A DNA stretch of 64,000 nt. Source: a virus. The notes under the pieces are model-generated. The model saw only the letters and a list, made by a program, of their open reading frames with translations, had not been told where the DNA came from and did not search any database. Made by a program: the position numbers and the translations under genes. Positions 56,161 to 63,355 of this stretch are shown in pieces. Where the stretch lies: positions 1-64,000 of the IMG/VR virus record IMGVR_UViG_3300009502_001526; one strand, 5' to 3'. Position 1 is the first letter of the stretch. Each line of letters opens with the position of its first letter.

Positions 56161-57369
56161 ATGAAGACGTATCAAATAAGATTATTTCCATCAAAAGAAC
56201 AAATTCTTGAATTACAAGAATTATCTGATATTCGTAAAGATATATGGAATAAATTGCTTGATATACAACAAGATAAATATGAAACAGATAAAATAATTTT
56301 AGATAAATTCAAGTTAAATAATTTATTACCATTATTAAAAGAAGAATATCCAGATTGGAAGAAATTAAATTCAAAGGCAATTCAAACAATAGCAACAGAA
56401 TTATATGGATCTTATAGGTCATTTTTTAATTTGATAAAAAAAGATAAAAATGCTAAACCACCAAGAAAAATAGAAAATAATTATTTTCATACTATTTCTT
56501 TTAATCAATCAGGATGGATGATAAAAAAAGGATTGTTCTTTCTAAATCAAATTCCATTTGAATATAAATCAAATTTAAATATTAAAGATTTAAAAATAAA
56601 AGAAATAAGAATTAAATTTATTAGACATAAATGGTTGTGTGATTTGGTGATTGACGATAAAATAGAATATTTTAATGATGTTAATGTTAAAACTAAAGTT
56701 CTTGCTATTGATTTGGGGTTAAGTAAATTAGGAACAGGAATAGATAATAAAGGTGGTATGATTGTATTAAAAAATAAATCTAAAAAAATTAATGATTATT
56801 ATCAGAAACAAATAGCAAAAATACAAAACAAAAGGAGTAAAACAACAAAAGGATCAAATAGAAACTTATTATTGAAAAAAACATTAAATAAATGTTATCA
56901 TAAAAAGAACGAACAAATAAAACAAACTCTTCATATTCAGAGTAAAAAGTTATCGAATATGAACTACAATACAATTGTAGTTGGTGATCTAACAGTTAAG
57001 AGGCTAATGTCAACAGAAGGAGTGAATGAGAATAAAAAAGGTATTAGAAAGTCATTTAGTCAATCTAATATCAATATGTTTCTACAATTCCTTACATATA
57101 AGTGTCAAGCAAAAAATACCAACTTGGTGAAAATTGATGAAAAATGGACAACACAAATTAACTGTCTAACTGGAAAACTATTTAAAGATAAAATAAGTCT
57201 TGGTAATAGGGAAGTTCAGTTATCAGACACCATAATTATAGACCGTGATTTAAATTCAGCCATAAATATATTGAATAGGTGGTTCGGAAATCACTTTGCT
57301 TCTATGAACGAGCCTTTAGATTTATCTAAAGTTCTTATAAAGTATAATCTTTGTAAGGAAACTACTTAG
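56161..57369 (+). CDS. Divergent TnpB-like protein without zinc ribbon
   Basis: The 402-residue protein begins MKTYQIRLFPSKEQILELQE like TnpB and has RuvC-I VLAIDLGLSKLGTG and RuvC-III IIIDRDLNSAINIL. But RuvC-II reads TIVVGDLTVKRLM, with Gly where TnpB has the catalytic Glu, and the zinc ribbon is replaced by WTTQINCLTGKLFKD with a single Cys. Some TnpB branches are known with a relocated Glu, and others are nuclease-dead RNA-guided repressors (TldR). Which applies cannot be told here. Confidence 0.9.
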   Translation: MKTYQIRLFPSKEQILELQELSDIRKDIWNKLLDIQQDKYETDKIILDKFKLNNLLPLLKEEYPDWKKLNSKAIQTIATELYGSYRSFFNLIKKDKNAKPPRKIENNYFHTISFNQSGWMIKKGLFFLNQIPFEYKSNLNIKDLKIKEIRIKFIRHKWLCDLVIDDKIEYFNDVNVKTKVLAIDLGLSKLGTGIDNKGGMIVLKNKSKKINDYYQKQIAKIQNKRSKTTKGSNRNLLLKKTLNKCYHKKNEQIKQTLHIQSKKLSNMNYNTIVVGDLTVKRLMSTEGVNENKKGIRKSFSQSNINMFLQFLTYKCQAKNTNLVKIDEKWTTQINCLTGKLFKDKISLGNREVQLSDTIIIDRDLNSAINILNRWFGNHFASMNEPLDLSKVLIKYNLCKETT

Positions 57370-57373
57370 TAGT

Positions 57374-58048
57374 TCATTCTAATTCTTTCCATCTATCAGG
57401 ATATAATTCTGTCAATTTATTTAACCACCATCCAGTTTTTATTTTTGCCTTTGGCATTCTTTGACCTTTCATTAAAGTTGATCGTTTACAAACTACACCT
57501 TCTTTAACAGTTGGATATAAACAACCAGGCTTAGTCCAATCATTATTCACAATAGAATTGATGAAATCCTTTGTTAGTTTGCCACTATATATGAGTTCTG
57601 GTACTTCAATATTACTGTAGCCATCAAAGAGTTTATAGAATATTTTTGGTTCAATGTAGCCTTTCTTTTTCAAGAACACATCTATTAGACATAATTTTAA
57701 TTCTTCGCCAGGCACATGAAATCCACTAAAAGTGTTCTCACCGTACCACTCACAAAATACTGTAATTTCTTCAACGCCAGTAAATACTCCACCTTTTTTT
57801 GAATTGTTTATGATGATTTGTTTTAGAGTATCAGCCATATTTTGTTTGAAATACAAAACTGCTTTACCAAATTGCTCACTTGTTTCATCTACATTTTGAT
57901 TTTTAGATCCAAACATAGTAAATTCTTTTTGTCTCGGTGAATATTTAGCACAAAAATTCTGACCATCAATTTTATTTGATGCCCAGATTTCTTCACCCAA
58001 CAAAAGTTGGTCGTACTTAATATTCTCAAAACTATCGTAATGTTTCAT
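57374..58048 (-). CDS. RNA ligase (Rnl2-like nucleotidyltransferase)
   Basis: The 224-residue protein has the ligase motifs: I as ASNKIDGQNF (KxDGxN), III as FCEWYGENTFSG, IV as KEGVVCKRS and V as PKAKIKTGWW. It seals RNA ends through an adenylylated lysine. The length matches a minimal Rnl2 catalytic core. It overlaps the next gene by 4 nt. With CYTH and cREC it could form an RNA-repair set. Confidence 0.93.
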   Translation of the reverse strand: MKHYDSFENIKYDQLLLGEEIWASNKIDGQNFCAKYSPRQKEFTMFGSKNQNVDETSEQFGKAVLYFKQNMADTLKQIIINNSKKGGVFTGVEEITVFCEWYGENTFSGFHVPGEELKLCLIDVFLKKKGYIEPKIFYKLFDGYSNIEVPELIYSGKLTKDFINSIVNNDWTKPGCLYPTVKEGVVCKRSTLMKGQRMPKAKIKTGWWLNKLTELYPDRWKELE

Positions 58049-58320
58049 TTTCGTTTTACGTGTTCTCTTGTGTTTAATAATGTTTTTATTGATTCAAGAT
58101 AGTTTTCACTATCATGAAGATCAGTTTCAAATTCTAGTTTCAATTTTTCATTTTCTTCTTTTGTATTTAATTTACCATATAATTGATAAACAGGTGTGCC
58201 ACAACACTCACAATATAATGAATTCTGATGCCTTCTAATTTTCCTTCTAACTATTTTATAGTAAGTAAGTAATCTTGGTGTAGGTAATGTACCTAAATGT
58301 TCTAAAGTTAAATATTTCAT
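58045..58320 (-). CDS. Small protein with Cys pair, MKYLTLEHL start
   Basis: I chose ATG at 58318-58320. The 91 residues start MKYLTLEHLGTLPTPRLLTY, then LYCECCGTPVYQL and a charged coiled end. CxxC may bind a metal. The opening MKYLTLE superficially resembles the N-tag, but it lacks the FE core and C-tag. It precedes the RNA ligase by overlap. Function unknown. Confidence 0.7.
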   Translation of the reverse strand: MKYLTLEHLGTLPTPRLLTYYKIVRRKIRRHQNSLYCECCGTPVYQLYGKLNTKEENEKLKLEFETDLHDSENYLESIKTLLNTREHVKRK

Positions 58321-58324
58321 AATT

Positions 58325-58579
58325 TTAATATAAATCTTCACTAATTAATTCTAAATAATCTTGTTTCAATATTTCAGGACTGATTTGGTTATTTTTCTTG
58401 GCAATTATCCATGCTTCTCTCCTACTAACAAATCTATTATATGAAGTTAGAAATCCTTGTTCTTCATCAACATACTTAATACCCAATTTTATTAGTACAT
58501 CATAACAATCCACATGCCTAAAACCAGGAATTATAACTCCATTGAAATTAACTGCAGCACATAATATTTTTTCTTTCAT
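58325..58579 (-). CDS. Unrecognised 84-residue protein ending SEDLY
   Basis: It begins MKEKILCAAVNFNGVIIPGF, contains QGFLTSYNRFVSRREAWIIA and ends LISEDLY. The NRFVSRxEA...IA pattern looks like a conserved family I have seen in phage proteins, but I cannot name it. Lies 16 nt below 58596. Confidence 0.75.
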   Translation of the reverse strand: MKEKILCAAVNFNGVIIPGFRHVDCYDVLIKLGIKYVDEEQGFLTSYNRFVSRREAWIIAKKNNQISPEILKQDYLELISEDLY

Positions 58580-58595
58580 TATACTTTTTATAAAT

Positions 58596-58853
58596 TTACT
58601 GATTCAAAAAATCTGGTTCTTCTAAAACCAAATGTTGTTTTTTAGGAACCAATTTCATAACTTCTTCAACTTCTTCTTTATCACCTGGACAAGAACAAAC
58701 AAAGCAATTGTACAATTGCATTTCAAGTTGTTTCAATTTTTCAAAATCACCATCAACTAGGTTAAATAAAAATTGAGTCTGGTTTTTACTTCTGTTTACT
58801 TTTGCTGAGAACATATCTAATGTCTCTTTGTCTAATTGATATTTCAGTTCCAT
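58596..58853 (-). CDS. Unrecognised 85-residue protein behind consensus promoter
   Basis: Mostly helical, MELKYQLDKETLDMFSAKVN and FVCSCPGDKEEVEEVMKL. First gene of the RNA ligase operon, driven by the promoter at 58877. Function unknown. Confidence 0.75.
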   Translation of the reverse strand: MELKYQLDKETLDMFSAKVNRSKNQTQFLFNLVDGDFEKLKQLEMQLYNCFVCSCPGDKEEVEEVMKLVPKKQHLVLEEPDFLNQ

Positions 58854-58876
58854 AAAATAGTTTTTATTTAATGGTA

Positions 58877-58907
58877 CAAAAGTACAAAAAAAACTTCATA
58901 TAAACAA
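58877..58907 (-). promoter_or_regulatory. Bacteroidota-type promoter (TTG-N20-TACTTTTG)
   Basis: On the minus strand TTG at 58905-58907 and TACTTTTG at 58877-58884, spacer 20 nt, 23 nt before the ATG at 58853. Confidence 0.78.
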
Positions 58908-58997
58908 GGAATGATGTAAAAAAATAAAAATGTCATCTTTTTAACAAAAATAACTGGACAAATATGTATATTAATTAGTTATATATAAACAAAATAT

Positions 58998-59098
58998 AAA
59001 GTATCACCTATGATACTTTTACTATCTAGGTGAAATATTTTTATATAATTACTTAAAAAAAGTATCACTTATGATATTTTTTATTATCTTTGTGAAAA
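58998..59098 (+). repeat. Two imperfect copies of a palindrome-plus-promoter unit
   Basis: A unit of about 40 nt occurs at 58998-59036 and 59059-59098. Each begins with AAAGTATCA-N4-TGATA[C/T]TTT, a 9-bp inverted repeat (perfect in copy 1), followed by ACTATCTAGGTGAAA in copy 1 and ATTATCTTTGTGAAA in copy 2. Copy 2 contains a TATCTTTG -7 box and drives the 59116 gene; the palindrome covers the -35 area, as expected for a repressor operator. Confidence 0.7.
59085..59092 (+). promoter_or_regulatory. -7 box TATCTTTG before 59116
   Basis: TATCTTTG lies 23 nt before the ATG at 59116 inside the second repeat copy. No TTG at the -33 distance; a palindrome lies there instead, so activation or repression by a DNA-binding protein is likely. 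Confidence 0.6.
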
Positions 59099-59115
59099 TT
59101 AAATTCTAAATTACA

Positions 59116-59403
59116 ATGCTAGATGTTTTAATATTAATAATACTATTTTTTATATCATTTATATGTTCTATATTTATGATTTTTTACCTTTTACTTGGGT
59201 TCAATTTCTTTAAAAATATTTTAAAAAAATTAGGCACAAATAAAAAACAAATATTTTTAAAAAATAAATTATTATATACTTACATAGACTCAACACAATC
59301 AATTAAAGACATATTTACAGAATATGATATCAAATTATTTGAAATGAAAAAAATTCAAAATATCAGAAAACAAAAACTAGAAAAATTAAGATTATTAAAA
59401 TGA
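59116..59403 (+). CDS. Small membrane protein with C-terminal RKQKLEKL tag
   Basis: The 95-residue protein has a long hydrophobic N-terminal segment (about 2-35), a basic linker and a tail ending KKIQNIRKQKLEKLRLLK. The tag is directly followed by the next gene through ATGA. Function unknown. Confidence 0.78.
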   Translation: MLDVLILIILFFISFICSIFMIFYLLLGFNFFKNILKKLGTNKKQIFLKNKLLYTYIDSTQSIKDIFTEYDIKLFEMKKIQNIRKQKLEKLRLLK

Positions 59404-59825
59404 AAACATTAAAATATCCGTTATTTATATTGTTACTTAGTGTATGGTTAGTTATTTACCATATACACCAATTTTATTTGTGGTTTGGCGCTATTTGTAG
59501 TATATTAGCAATTTTGTGGATTGCAATTGACTTATTATTAAAATATAAGAAAATTAAAGTTGAAAATTTGTTTCTTGGACTTAAAGAACAATTACCATTA
59601 AAGAGAGCCTTTAAGAACTTTTTTATTACAGGCAACGCAATGGGTCTATTTAGTATTAGAAGTCACCAGAGAGAGGATGGTAAACTAAAGGTGATGTATA
59701 ATACTAAGGAAACAGCAAAGAAAGCTGCAGATAGTATGGCGAAAAAAATGGATAAACATTTTTCAGTGTATAAATGTATTTACTGTGATGGATATCATCT
59801 AGGTAAAAATAGAGATAACAAATAA
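59400..59825 (+). CDS. Two-helix membrane protein with cytoplasmic zinc-like domain
   Basis: The 141-residue protein has hydrophobic segments at about 7-20 and 27-48, then a soluble domain: MGLFSIRSHQREDGKLKVMY, KETAKKAADSMAKKM, and KCIYCDGYHLGKNR near the end. The final CxxC-x2-GYHLG pattern looks like a small zinc-ribbon domain with basic helix seen in many phage proteins. Ends at the terminator at 59824. Confidence 0.78.
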   Translation: MKTLKYPLFILLLSVWLVIYHIHQFYLWFGAICSILAILWIAIDLLLKYKKIKVENLFLGLKEQLPLKRAFKNFFITGNAMGLFSIRSHQREDGKLKVMYNTKETAKKAADSMAKKMDKHFSVYKCIYCDGYHLGKNRDNK

Positions 59826-59853
59826 AAAAAGCCTCAAAATTTGAGGCTTTTTT
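59824..59853. terminator. Bidirectional terminator
   Basis: AAAAAAAGCCTCAAA-ATTTGAGGCTTTTTTT is a strong palindromic stem with A- and T-runs on both sides, just after the 59400 gene. Confidence 0.88.
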
Positions 59854-59913
59854 TATTCTTCAACTTCCCATCCATCTTTGAGGCTTTTTTTATTCTTCAA
59901 CTTACCATCCATA
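59840..59913. repeat. 37-bp tandem duplication over terminator and gene end
   Basis: Copy 1 (59840-59876) and copy 2 (59877-59913) are identical at nearly all positions (for example TTTGAGGCTTTTTTTATTC, then CAACTT[C/A]CCATCCAT). Copy 2 contains the stop and last codons of the 59902 gene; copy 1 has a base change removing that stop. A recent slip or duplication event. Confidence 0.88.
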
Positions 59914-60162
59914 TTCATCATACCAATATTCACAACAAGGATATTCTCTACCTTGTTCATCAACACTACACCAAACTTTATCTTCTTCTATCCATTTTAT
60001 AGGTTGATCTTCTTCAGAATGTACATTTTCATCTACATGATAATGATTACAAGAGCAACCTCTTGGCACACAACCATCACAATAGTAAGGATTTCTCTTA
60101 ATATCAGTTACTGGCGCATAAAACCAAATTGCAATTTTACCACAATCACATAATTCTTTCAT
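59902..60162 (-). CDS. Cys-rich small zinc-binding-like protein
   Basis: The 86-residue protein has MKELCDCGKIAIWFYAP, YYCDGCVPRGCSCNHYH and PCCEYWYDEYGW, with about nine Cys, pointing to a structural zinc protein. I recall similar proteins (CDCGKxAxW ... FYCDxCVPRGCSC) in phage genomes, without function. Overlaps the next gene by 17 nt. Confidence 0.8.
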   Translation of the reverse strand: MKELCDCGKIAIWFYAPVTDIKRNPYYCDGCVPRGCSCNHYHVDENVHSEEDQPIKWIEEDKVWCSVDEQGREYPCCEYWYDEYGW

Positions 60163-60757
60163 ACAAGTGATATAATTTATCTTTATTAATCATTTCATTT
60201 TTATCTGTTATGCTAGATGCAACCATCAAATAATCAACATATTCTGAATACAAATGAACATTATCAACTGAAACACCTGAAGCAATAGCTAATGGGTGAT
60301 CACCAAGATAATGTCTTAATGTTTTTATTTTTTCAATAGCTGGTGCTTTTCCAGTGCCAGGCCCACTTGTACAAGCCACATTAGTAAATTTAATTGCATC
60401 TTTACAAGCTAATTCTATATCACTTGGTTGTTTTTGATATTTGAATGCAAGCCCACCAAAAACAAGTCCTTTGAAATTTCTTTCTTCCGTAGTTATTGTT
60501 TCATCAATCCAAAGCGCATTAATATCTAAATCAAAATTAAGTGCTTGCCAAGGATAATAACCAAGCGCATTCATTCCTATCCAAAGATCAGGAAATTCTT
60601 CCCTCATTTTTAATGTACAAGTAATCAATTCTGGGACTCCTGTAACATGATTAATAATAAAAACATGATCAATACCAACACTTAAACAAGTATTAATATT
60701 ATCTCTGACTTGATTCATATTTAACATATGAATTACTGGTGAAATTATTGGTTTCAT
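60146..60757 (-). CDS. TIM-barrel protein, BtpA-like
   Basis: The 203-residue protein has the flow of a (beta/alpha)8 barrel: ISPVIHMLNMNQVRDNINTC, HVFIINHVTGVPELI, IGMNALGYYPWQAL, ALWIDETITTEER, TSGPGTGKAPAIEKI, ASGVSVDNVHLYSE, YLMVASSITDKNEM. This resembles the BtpA family, of unclear biochemical role. The assignment is by eye and a reduced barrel is odd. Confidence 0.75.
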   Translation of the reverse strand: MKPIISPVIHMLNMNQVRDNINTCLSVGIDHVFIINHVTGVPELITCTLKMREEFPDLWIGMNALGYYPWQALNFDLDINALWIDETITTEERNFKGLVFGGLAFKYQKQPSDIELACKDAIKFTNVACTSGPGTGKAPAIEKIKTLRHYLGDHPLAIASGVSVDNVHLYSEYVDYLMVASSITDKNEMINKDKLYHLYERIM

Positions 60758-60954
60758 AATAATTTAAGAGTTTTCATTATTCCTGCTATTATCACCATAC
60801 AAATTGTCATTAGTCCACTTAGTATTACATTTTCAAAAAAATTGTGTGGTGATTTACTTGCTAATCCCAAAAATAAAAAGAATATCCAAGTGTACACTAA
60901 TTCTTTTTTAGCATACTTAAATATATTTTTAATATTAATAAATAGTGTTATCAT
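60754..60954 (-). CDS. Small two-helix membrane protein
   Basis: The 66-residue protein has two hydrophobic segments (about 18-33 and 44-60) in a basic frame (MITLFINIKNIFKYAKKELV). It overlaps neighbours by 4 nt on both sides. Function unknown. Confidence 0.72.
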   Translation of the reverse strand: MITLFINIKNIFKYAKKELVYTWIFFLFLGLASKSPHNFFENVILSGLMTICMVIIAGIMKTLKLL

Positions 60955-61562
60955 TTCTTAATTTCCTCACTTAAATTTATAAACATATCATAATAATCAT
61001 ATGGATTAAAATAATTAAAGTTGTTCATTATTTCAGCCTGTATTTTATTCATACTTGAATAATCGACAATTGTTTTGTTTCTTTTAACTTGAATACCAAA
61101 ATCTAAAATTCTCAAAGCATGAAAAACATTCTTAGCACAAGATTCCATATTATCATCTTTGTGTGCTAAAGTTGCAAAGTGCCAACTTGCAGATGCCTTT
61201 TGAATAATTTTTTTTGATAATTCTTTGTCGTTGTATTTTGTAATACCAAAGTTCATTTTCTTCTGAACTATCTTATCTTCTGGTAAGAAAATACATTCTA
61301 AAGCACCAATTTCGTAGTTGTTTATTGCATCAATGAAGCCTGATCTTGAATAACAAACGGCTTGCGTGCTATAATCCACAGATGAAATAGCATTATCTCT
61401 AAATGCGCCGCTTGGAAGCAACGACGATTTAAAAACAATGATATAATCACTATCAGAAAACTCATCATTAGTACCGTAAATTTTCGAACCATACATGTAG
61501 ATGTTCAAAACTTTAGAGTAATCTATATTTAATTCATCACATATTTTCTCTGCTTCAGTCAT
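60951..61562 (-). CDS. Nucleotidyltransferase-fold protein
   Basis: I chose ATG at 61560-61562 (MTEAEKICDELNIDYSKVLN), overlapping the RHH stop, over one 21 codons upstream. The 203 residues have YMYGSKIYGTNDEFSDSDYI (GSx...DSD, the polymerase-beta-type metal site) and then a helical second domain (WHFATLAHKDDNMESCAKNV). Members can transfer nucleotides to RNA, DNA or protein; MNT/antitoxin-type roles are possible. Substrate unknown. Confidence 0.85.
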   Translation of the reverse strand: MTEAEKICDELNIDYSKVLNIYMYGSKIYGTNDEFSDSDYIIVFKSSLLPSGAFRDNAISSVDYSTQAVCYSRSGFIDAINNYEIGALECIFLPEDKIVQKKMNFGITKYNDKELSKKIIQKASASWHFATLAHKDDNMESCAKNVFHALRILDFGIQVKRNKTIVDYSSMNKIQAEIMNNFNYFNPYDYYDMFINLSEEIKK

Positions 61563-61725
61563 TATTTCTTTTATTAATATATTCTTGTAATAATTCTTCA
61601 ATTTTAGTTGATCTTTTTTTATCATCTAATTTTAATAGGCTATCAAATTTATGAAGTAGATTATCATTTATTTTTAATGTTAATCTTGTTTTTTTTTCTT
61701 CGTCTGGCATTTTTTTTCTAGGCAT
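61555..61725 (-). CDS. Ribbon-helix-helix protein, 56 residues
   Basis: ATG at 61723-61725 encodes MPRKKMPDEEKKTRLTLKIN, then LDDKKRSTKIEELLQEYINK. A beta strand (TRLTLKI) and two helices match Arc/CopG-type DNA-binding proteins. It precedes the nucleotidyltransferase and could regulate it; it could also bind the divergent 61726-61832 gap. Confidence 0.78.
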   Translation of the reverse strand: MPRKKMPDEEKKTRLTLKINDNLLHKFDSLLKLDDKKRSTKIEELLQEYINKRNND

Positions 61726-61804
61726 ATTCTTATTGTTAATTTATGTTAATTTATGTTAATTTTATAAAATGTGTATAGAAATCACACTTTTTCATTTTTA
61801 AATA

Positions 61805-61818
61805 TTTATATATAAATA
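61805..61818 (+). promoter_or_regulatory. Candidate TATATATA-type element in RHH divergent gap
   Basis: TTTATATATAAATA, 15 nt before the ATG at 61833. The gap between the two divergent RHH genes (61726-61832) also holds TTAATTTATGTTAATTTATG repeats (from about 61737), possible RHH operator half-sites. Confidence 0.3.
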
Positions 61819-61832
61819 AAAACATTTTAATT

Positions 61833-62003
61833 ATGGACAATATTACAAATAAAAAACTGAAAAGAAAAATAAATATCACTATAAATCGTGAAATTTTAAA
61901 AAGAATTGATGAATTATCTACAAATAAAAGCCGATTGATAGAATATATAATATTAGAATATCTTCATAACAATAATATAAATACAGATAATGTTATTTTA
62001 TAA
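61833..62003 (+). CDS. Ribbon-helix-helix regulator upstream of GIY-YIG
   Basis: ATG at 61833 encodes MDNITNKKLKRKINITINRE, then LKRIDELSTNKSRLIEYIIL, and ends at TAA 62001-62003, two bases before the homing nuclease start. The strand KINITI, helix EILKRIDEL, turn TNKSRL and second helix match the CopG/Arc fold. Same arrangement as 43663/43016. Confidence 0.8.
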   Translation: MDNITNKKLKRKINITINREILKRIDELSTNKSRLIEYIILEYLHNNNINTDNVIL

Positions 62004-62005
62004 AA

Positions 62006-62944
62006 ATGAAATATAAAATGAAATATACGATAAATGATAAAAAAATATTCCCTAAAAGTATTGGTGTATATAAGATAAGTTTTATTAACAATAATGGTAA
62101 AGTTTATATTGGTAGTACTTCTAATAAAAATGGGTTTCATAAAAGATGGCTCAGTCATATTTTAAAACTATCAAAAAATATATCTAACTCACCTTCTTTA
62201 CAAAATGCGGTCAATAAGTATGGAATTGATAATATAATATTTGAAATAATTGAAGAGTGTGATCGTGATAGTTGCATAAAAAGAGAACAGTATTATATTG
62301 ATGAATATAACTCTTATAAAAATGGATATAATTCTAGAGCATTTGCGGCAACAAATTTAGAATTGAAATGGACAAACGAACATAGAAATAATGTATCAAA
62401 AGCATACAAATTAAAAAGGAGCAAATATCTTGATGTAGTTAAAGAATTATATTTTAATAAATTATCAATTAAAAAAATATCAATAGAATTAAAAATTGAT
62501 AGAGAAACTATTACTAAAATATTAAAAGAAAATAATATACCAATAAGAGATAATAAAAATAAATGTACAAACATAGAGATATATCAATATGATATGTTTG
62601 GAAATTATATAAAAAAATTTAACAGTATAAAAGAATGCTCAAGAGAAATGAATGTTAATCCACGTTCTATAAGTTTCGTTTTACAAGATAGATGTAGGCA
62701 TGCTAAAAATTATTATTATTCATTAAACTTTTTAGAAAAAGCCGAAATTGAGAATAATATTAAAAAATTAAATTTAAATACGAGAGAATATACTAACATT
62801 AAACAAATAGACGAAAAAGGAAGTATAGTTAGGATTTGGAATAATATTAAGGAAATAAAAAATTATAATGAAATATGTATTCAAAACTTAAGAAAGGCGA
62901 TAGCAAAAAATACTAAATATAAAGGGTTTTATTGGAGAATTTGA
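62006..62944 (+). CDS. GIY-YIG homing endonuclease with HTH and NUMOD1 domains
   Basis: The 312-residue protein has GVYKISFINNNGKVYIGSTS and KRWLSH, LQNAVNKYGIDNIIFEII, then a helix-turn-helix (LSIKKISIELKIDRETITKI) and two NUMOD1-like segments (IYQYDMFGNYIKKFNSIKEC; IKQIDEKGSIVRIWNNIKEI). It ends convergently with a 16-nt overlap into 62929. Full-length and probably active. Confidence 0.93.
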   Translation: MKYKMKYTINDKKIFPKSIGVYKISFINNNGKVYIGSTSNKNGFHKRWLSHILKLSKNISNSPSLQNAVNKYGIDNIIFEIIEECDRDSCIKREQYYIDEYNSYKNGYNSRAFAATNLELKWTNEHRNNVSKAYKLKRSKYLDVVKELYFNKLSIKKISIELKIDRETITKILKENNIPIRDNKNKCTNIEIYQYDMFGNYIKKFNSIKECSREMNVNPRSISFVLQDRCRHAKNYYYSLNFLEKAEIENNIKKLNLNTREYTNIKQIDEKGSIVRIWNNIKEIKNYNEICIQNLRKAIAKNTKYKGFYWRI

Positions 62945-63162
62945 TTTAATTTTTCTAATTTAAGTCTTCTTTCTTTTTTAATATCAATATATTCATCATA
63001 AAATTCGTCCTCACCAATATACTTACCCAGAACAAACTTACCTTTTGAAATTAATTCAAAATATATTGTGCCGTTATTTCGAGTTCTATCAAATACAGGA
63101 TAAGAAACACATTGTTCATATTCAAATATCTCTCCAGTTGAAATCTTTTTACAAGTTTTCAC
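62929..63162 (-). CDS. Small C-tagged protein (RRLKLEKL)
   Basis: The 77-residue protein is beta-rich (CKKISTGEIFEYEQCVSYPV) and ends YIDIKKERRLKLEKLNQILQ. It is last in its operon and convergent with the GIY-YIG gene, so the tag cannot be a start signal for a next gene. Overlaps 63149 by 14 nt. Confidence 0.78.
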   Translation of the reverse strand: MKTCKKISTGEIFEYEQCVSYPVFDRTRNNGTIYFELISKGKFVLGKYIGEDEFYDEYIDIKKERRLKLEKLNQILQ

Positions 63163-63355
63163 TATTTTTTTGTATTTTAATTAATTTAAGTTTTCTTAAT
63201 TGTTTTTGAGTGATAAAAAATGTATCAAAGTATTTTTTTGAAACAAAAAATCTTATCATATTAATGATATTCATATCAATAAATACTATTATAATTAAAA
63301 TTACTAATATCATATCAATAATCTTTTCTATATTCATTAAAAAATTCGTCAACAC
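63149..63355 (-). CDS. Small membrane protein with C-terminal RKLKLIKI tag
   Basis: The 68-residue protein has one hydrophobic segment (about 12-34) and ends FFITQKQLRKLKLIKIQKNSENL. Same layout as 48350 and 59116 (membrane helix then tag). Function unknown. Confidence 0.75.
   Translation of the reverse strand: MLTNFLMNIEKIIDMILVILIIIVFIDMNIINMIRFFVSKKYFDTFFITQKQLRKLKLIKIQKNSENL

Noticed and set aside
57374-58048. RNA ligase as member of the N-tag set (starts MKHYDSFENI)
   Set aside because: The opening resembles the N-tag, but RNA ligases naturally begin in a similar way before motif I, there is no C-terminal KFNI/KYNL, and it belongs to a host-type promoter operon.
58998-59098. CRISPR-like reading of the repeated palindrome
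   Set aside because: Only two imperfect copies with no regular spacers and no cas genes; a promoter/operator duplication explains it better.
59878-60153. Plus-strand hydrophobic frame (MRLFLFFNLPSIFII)
   Set aside because: It is the antisense of the Cys-rich gene at 59902 and starts inside the tandem repeat; its composition reflects the opposite strand.
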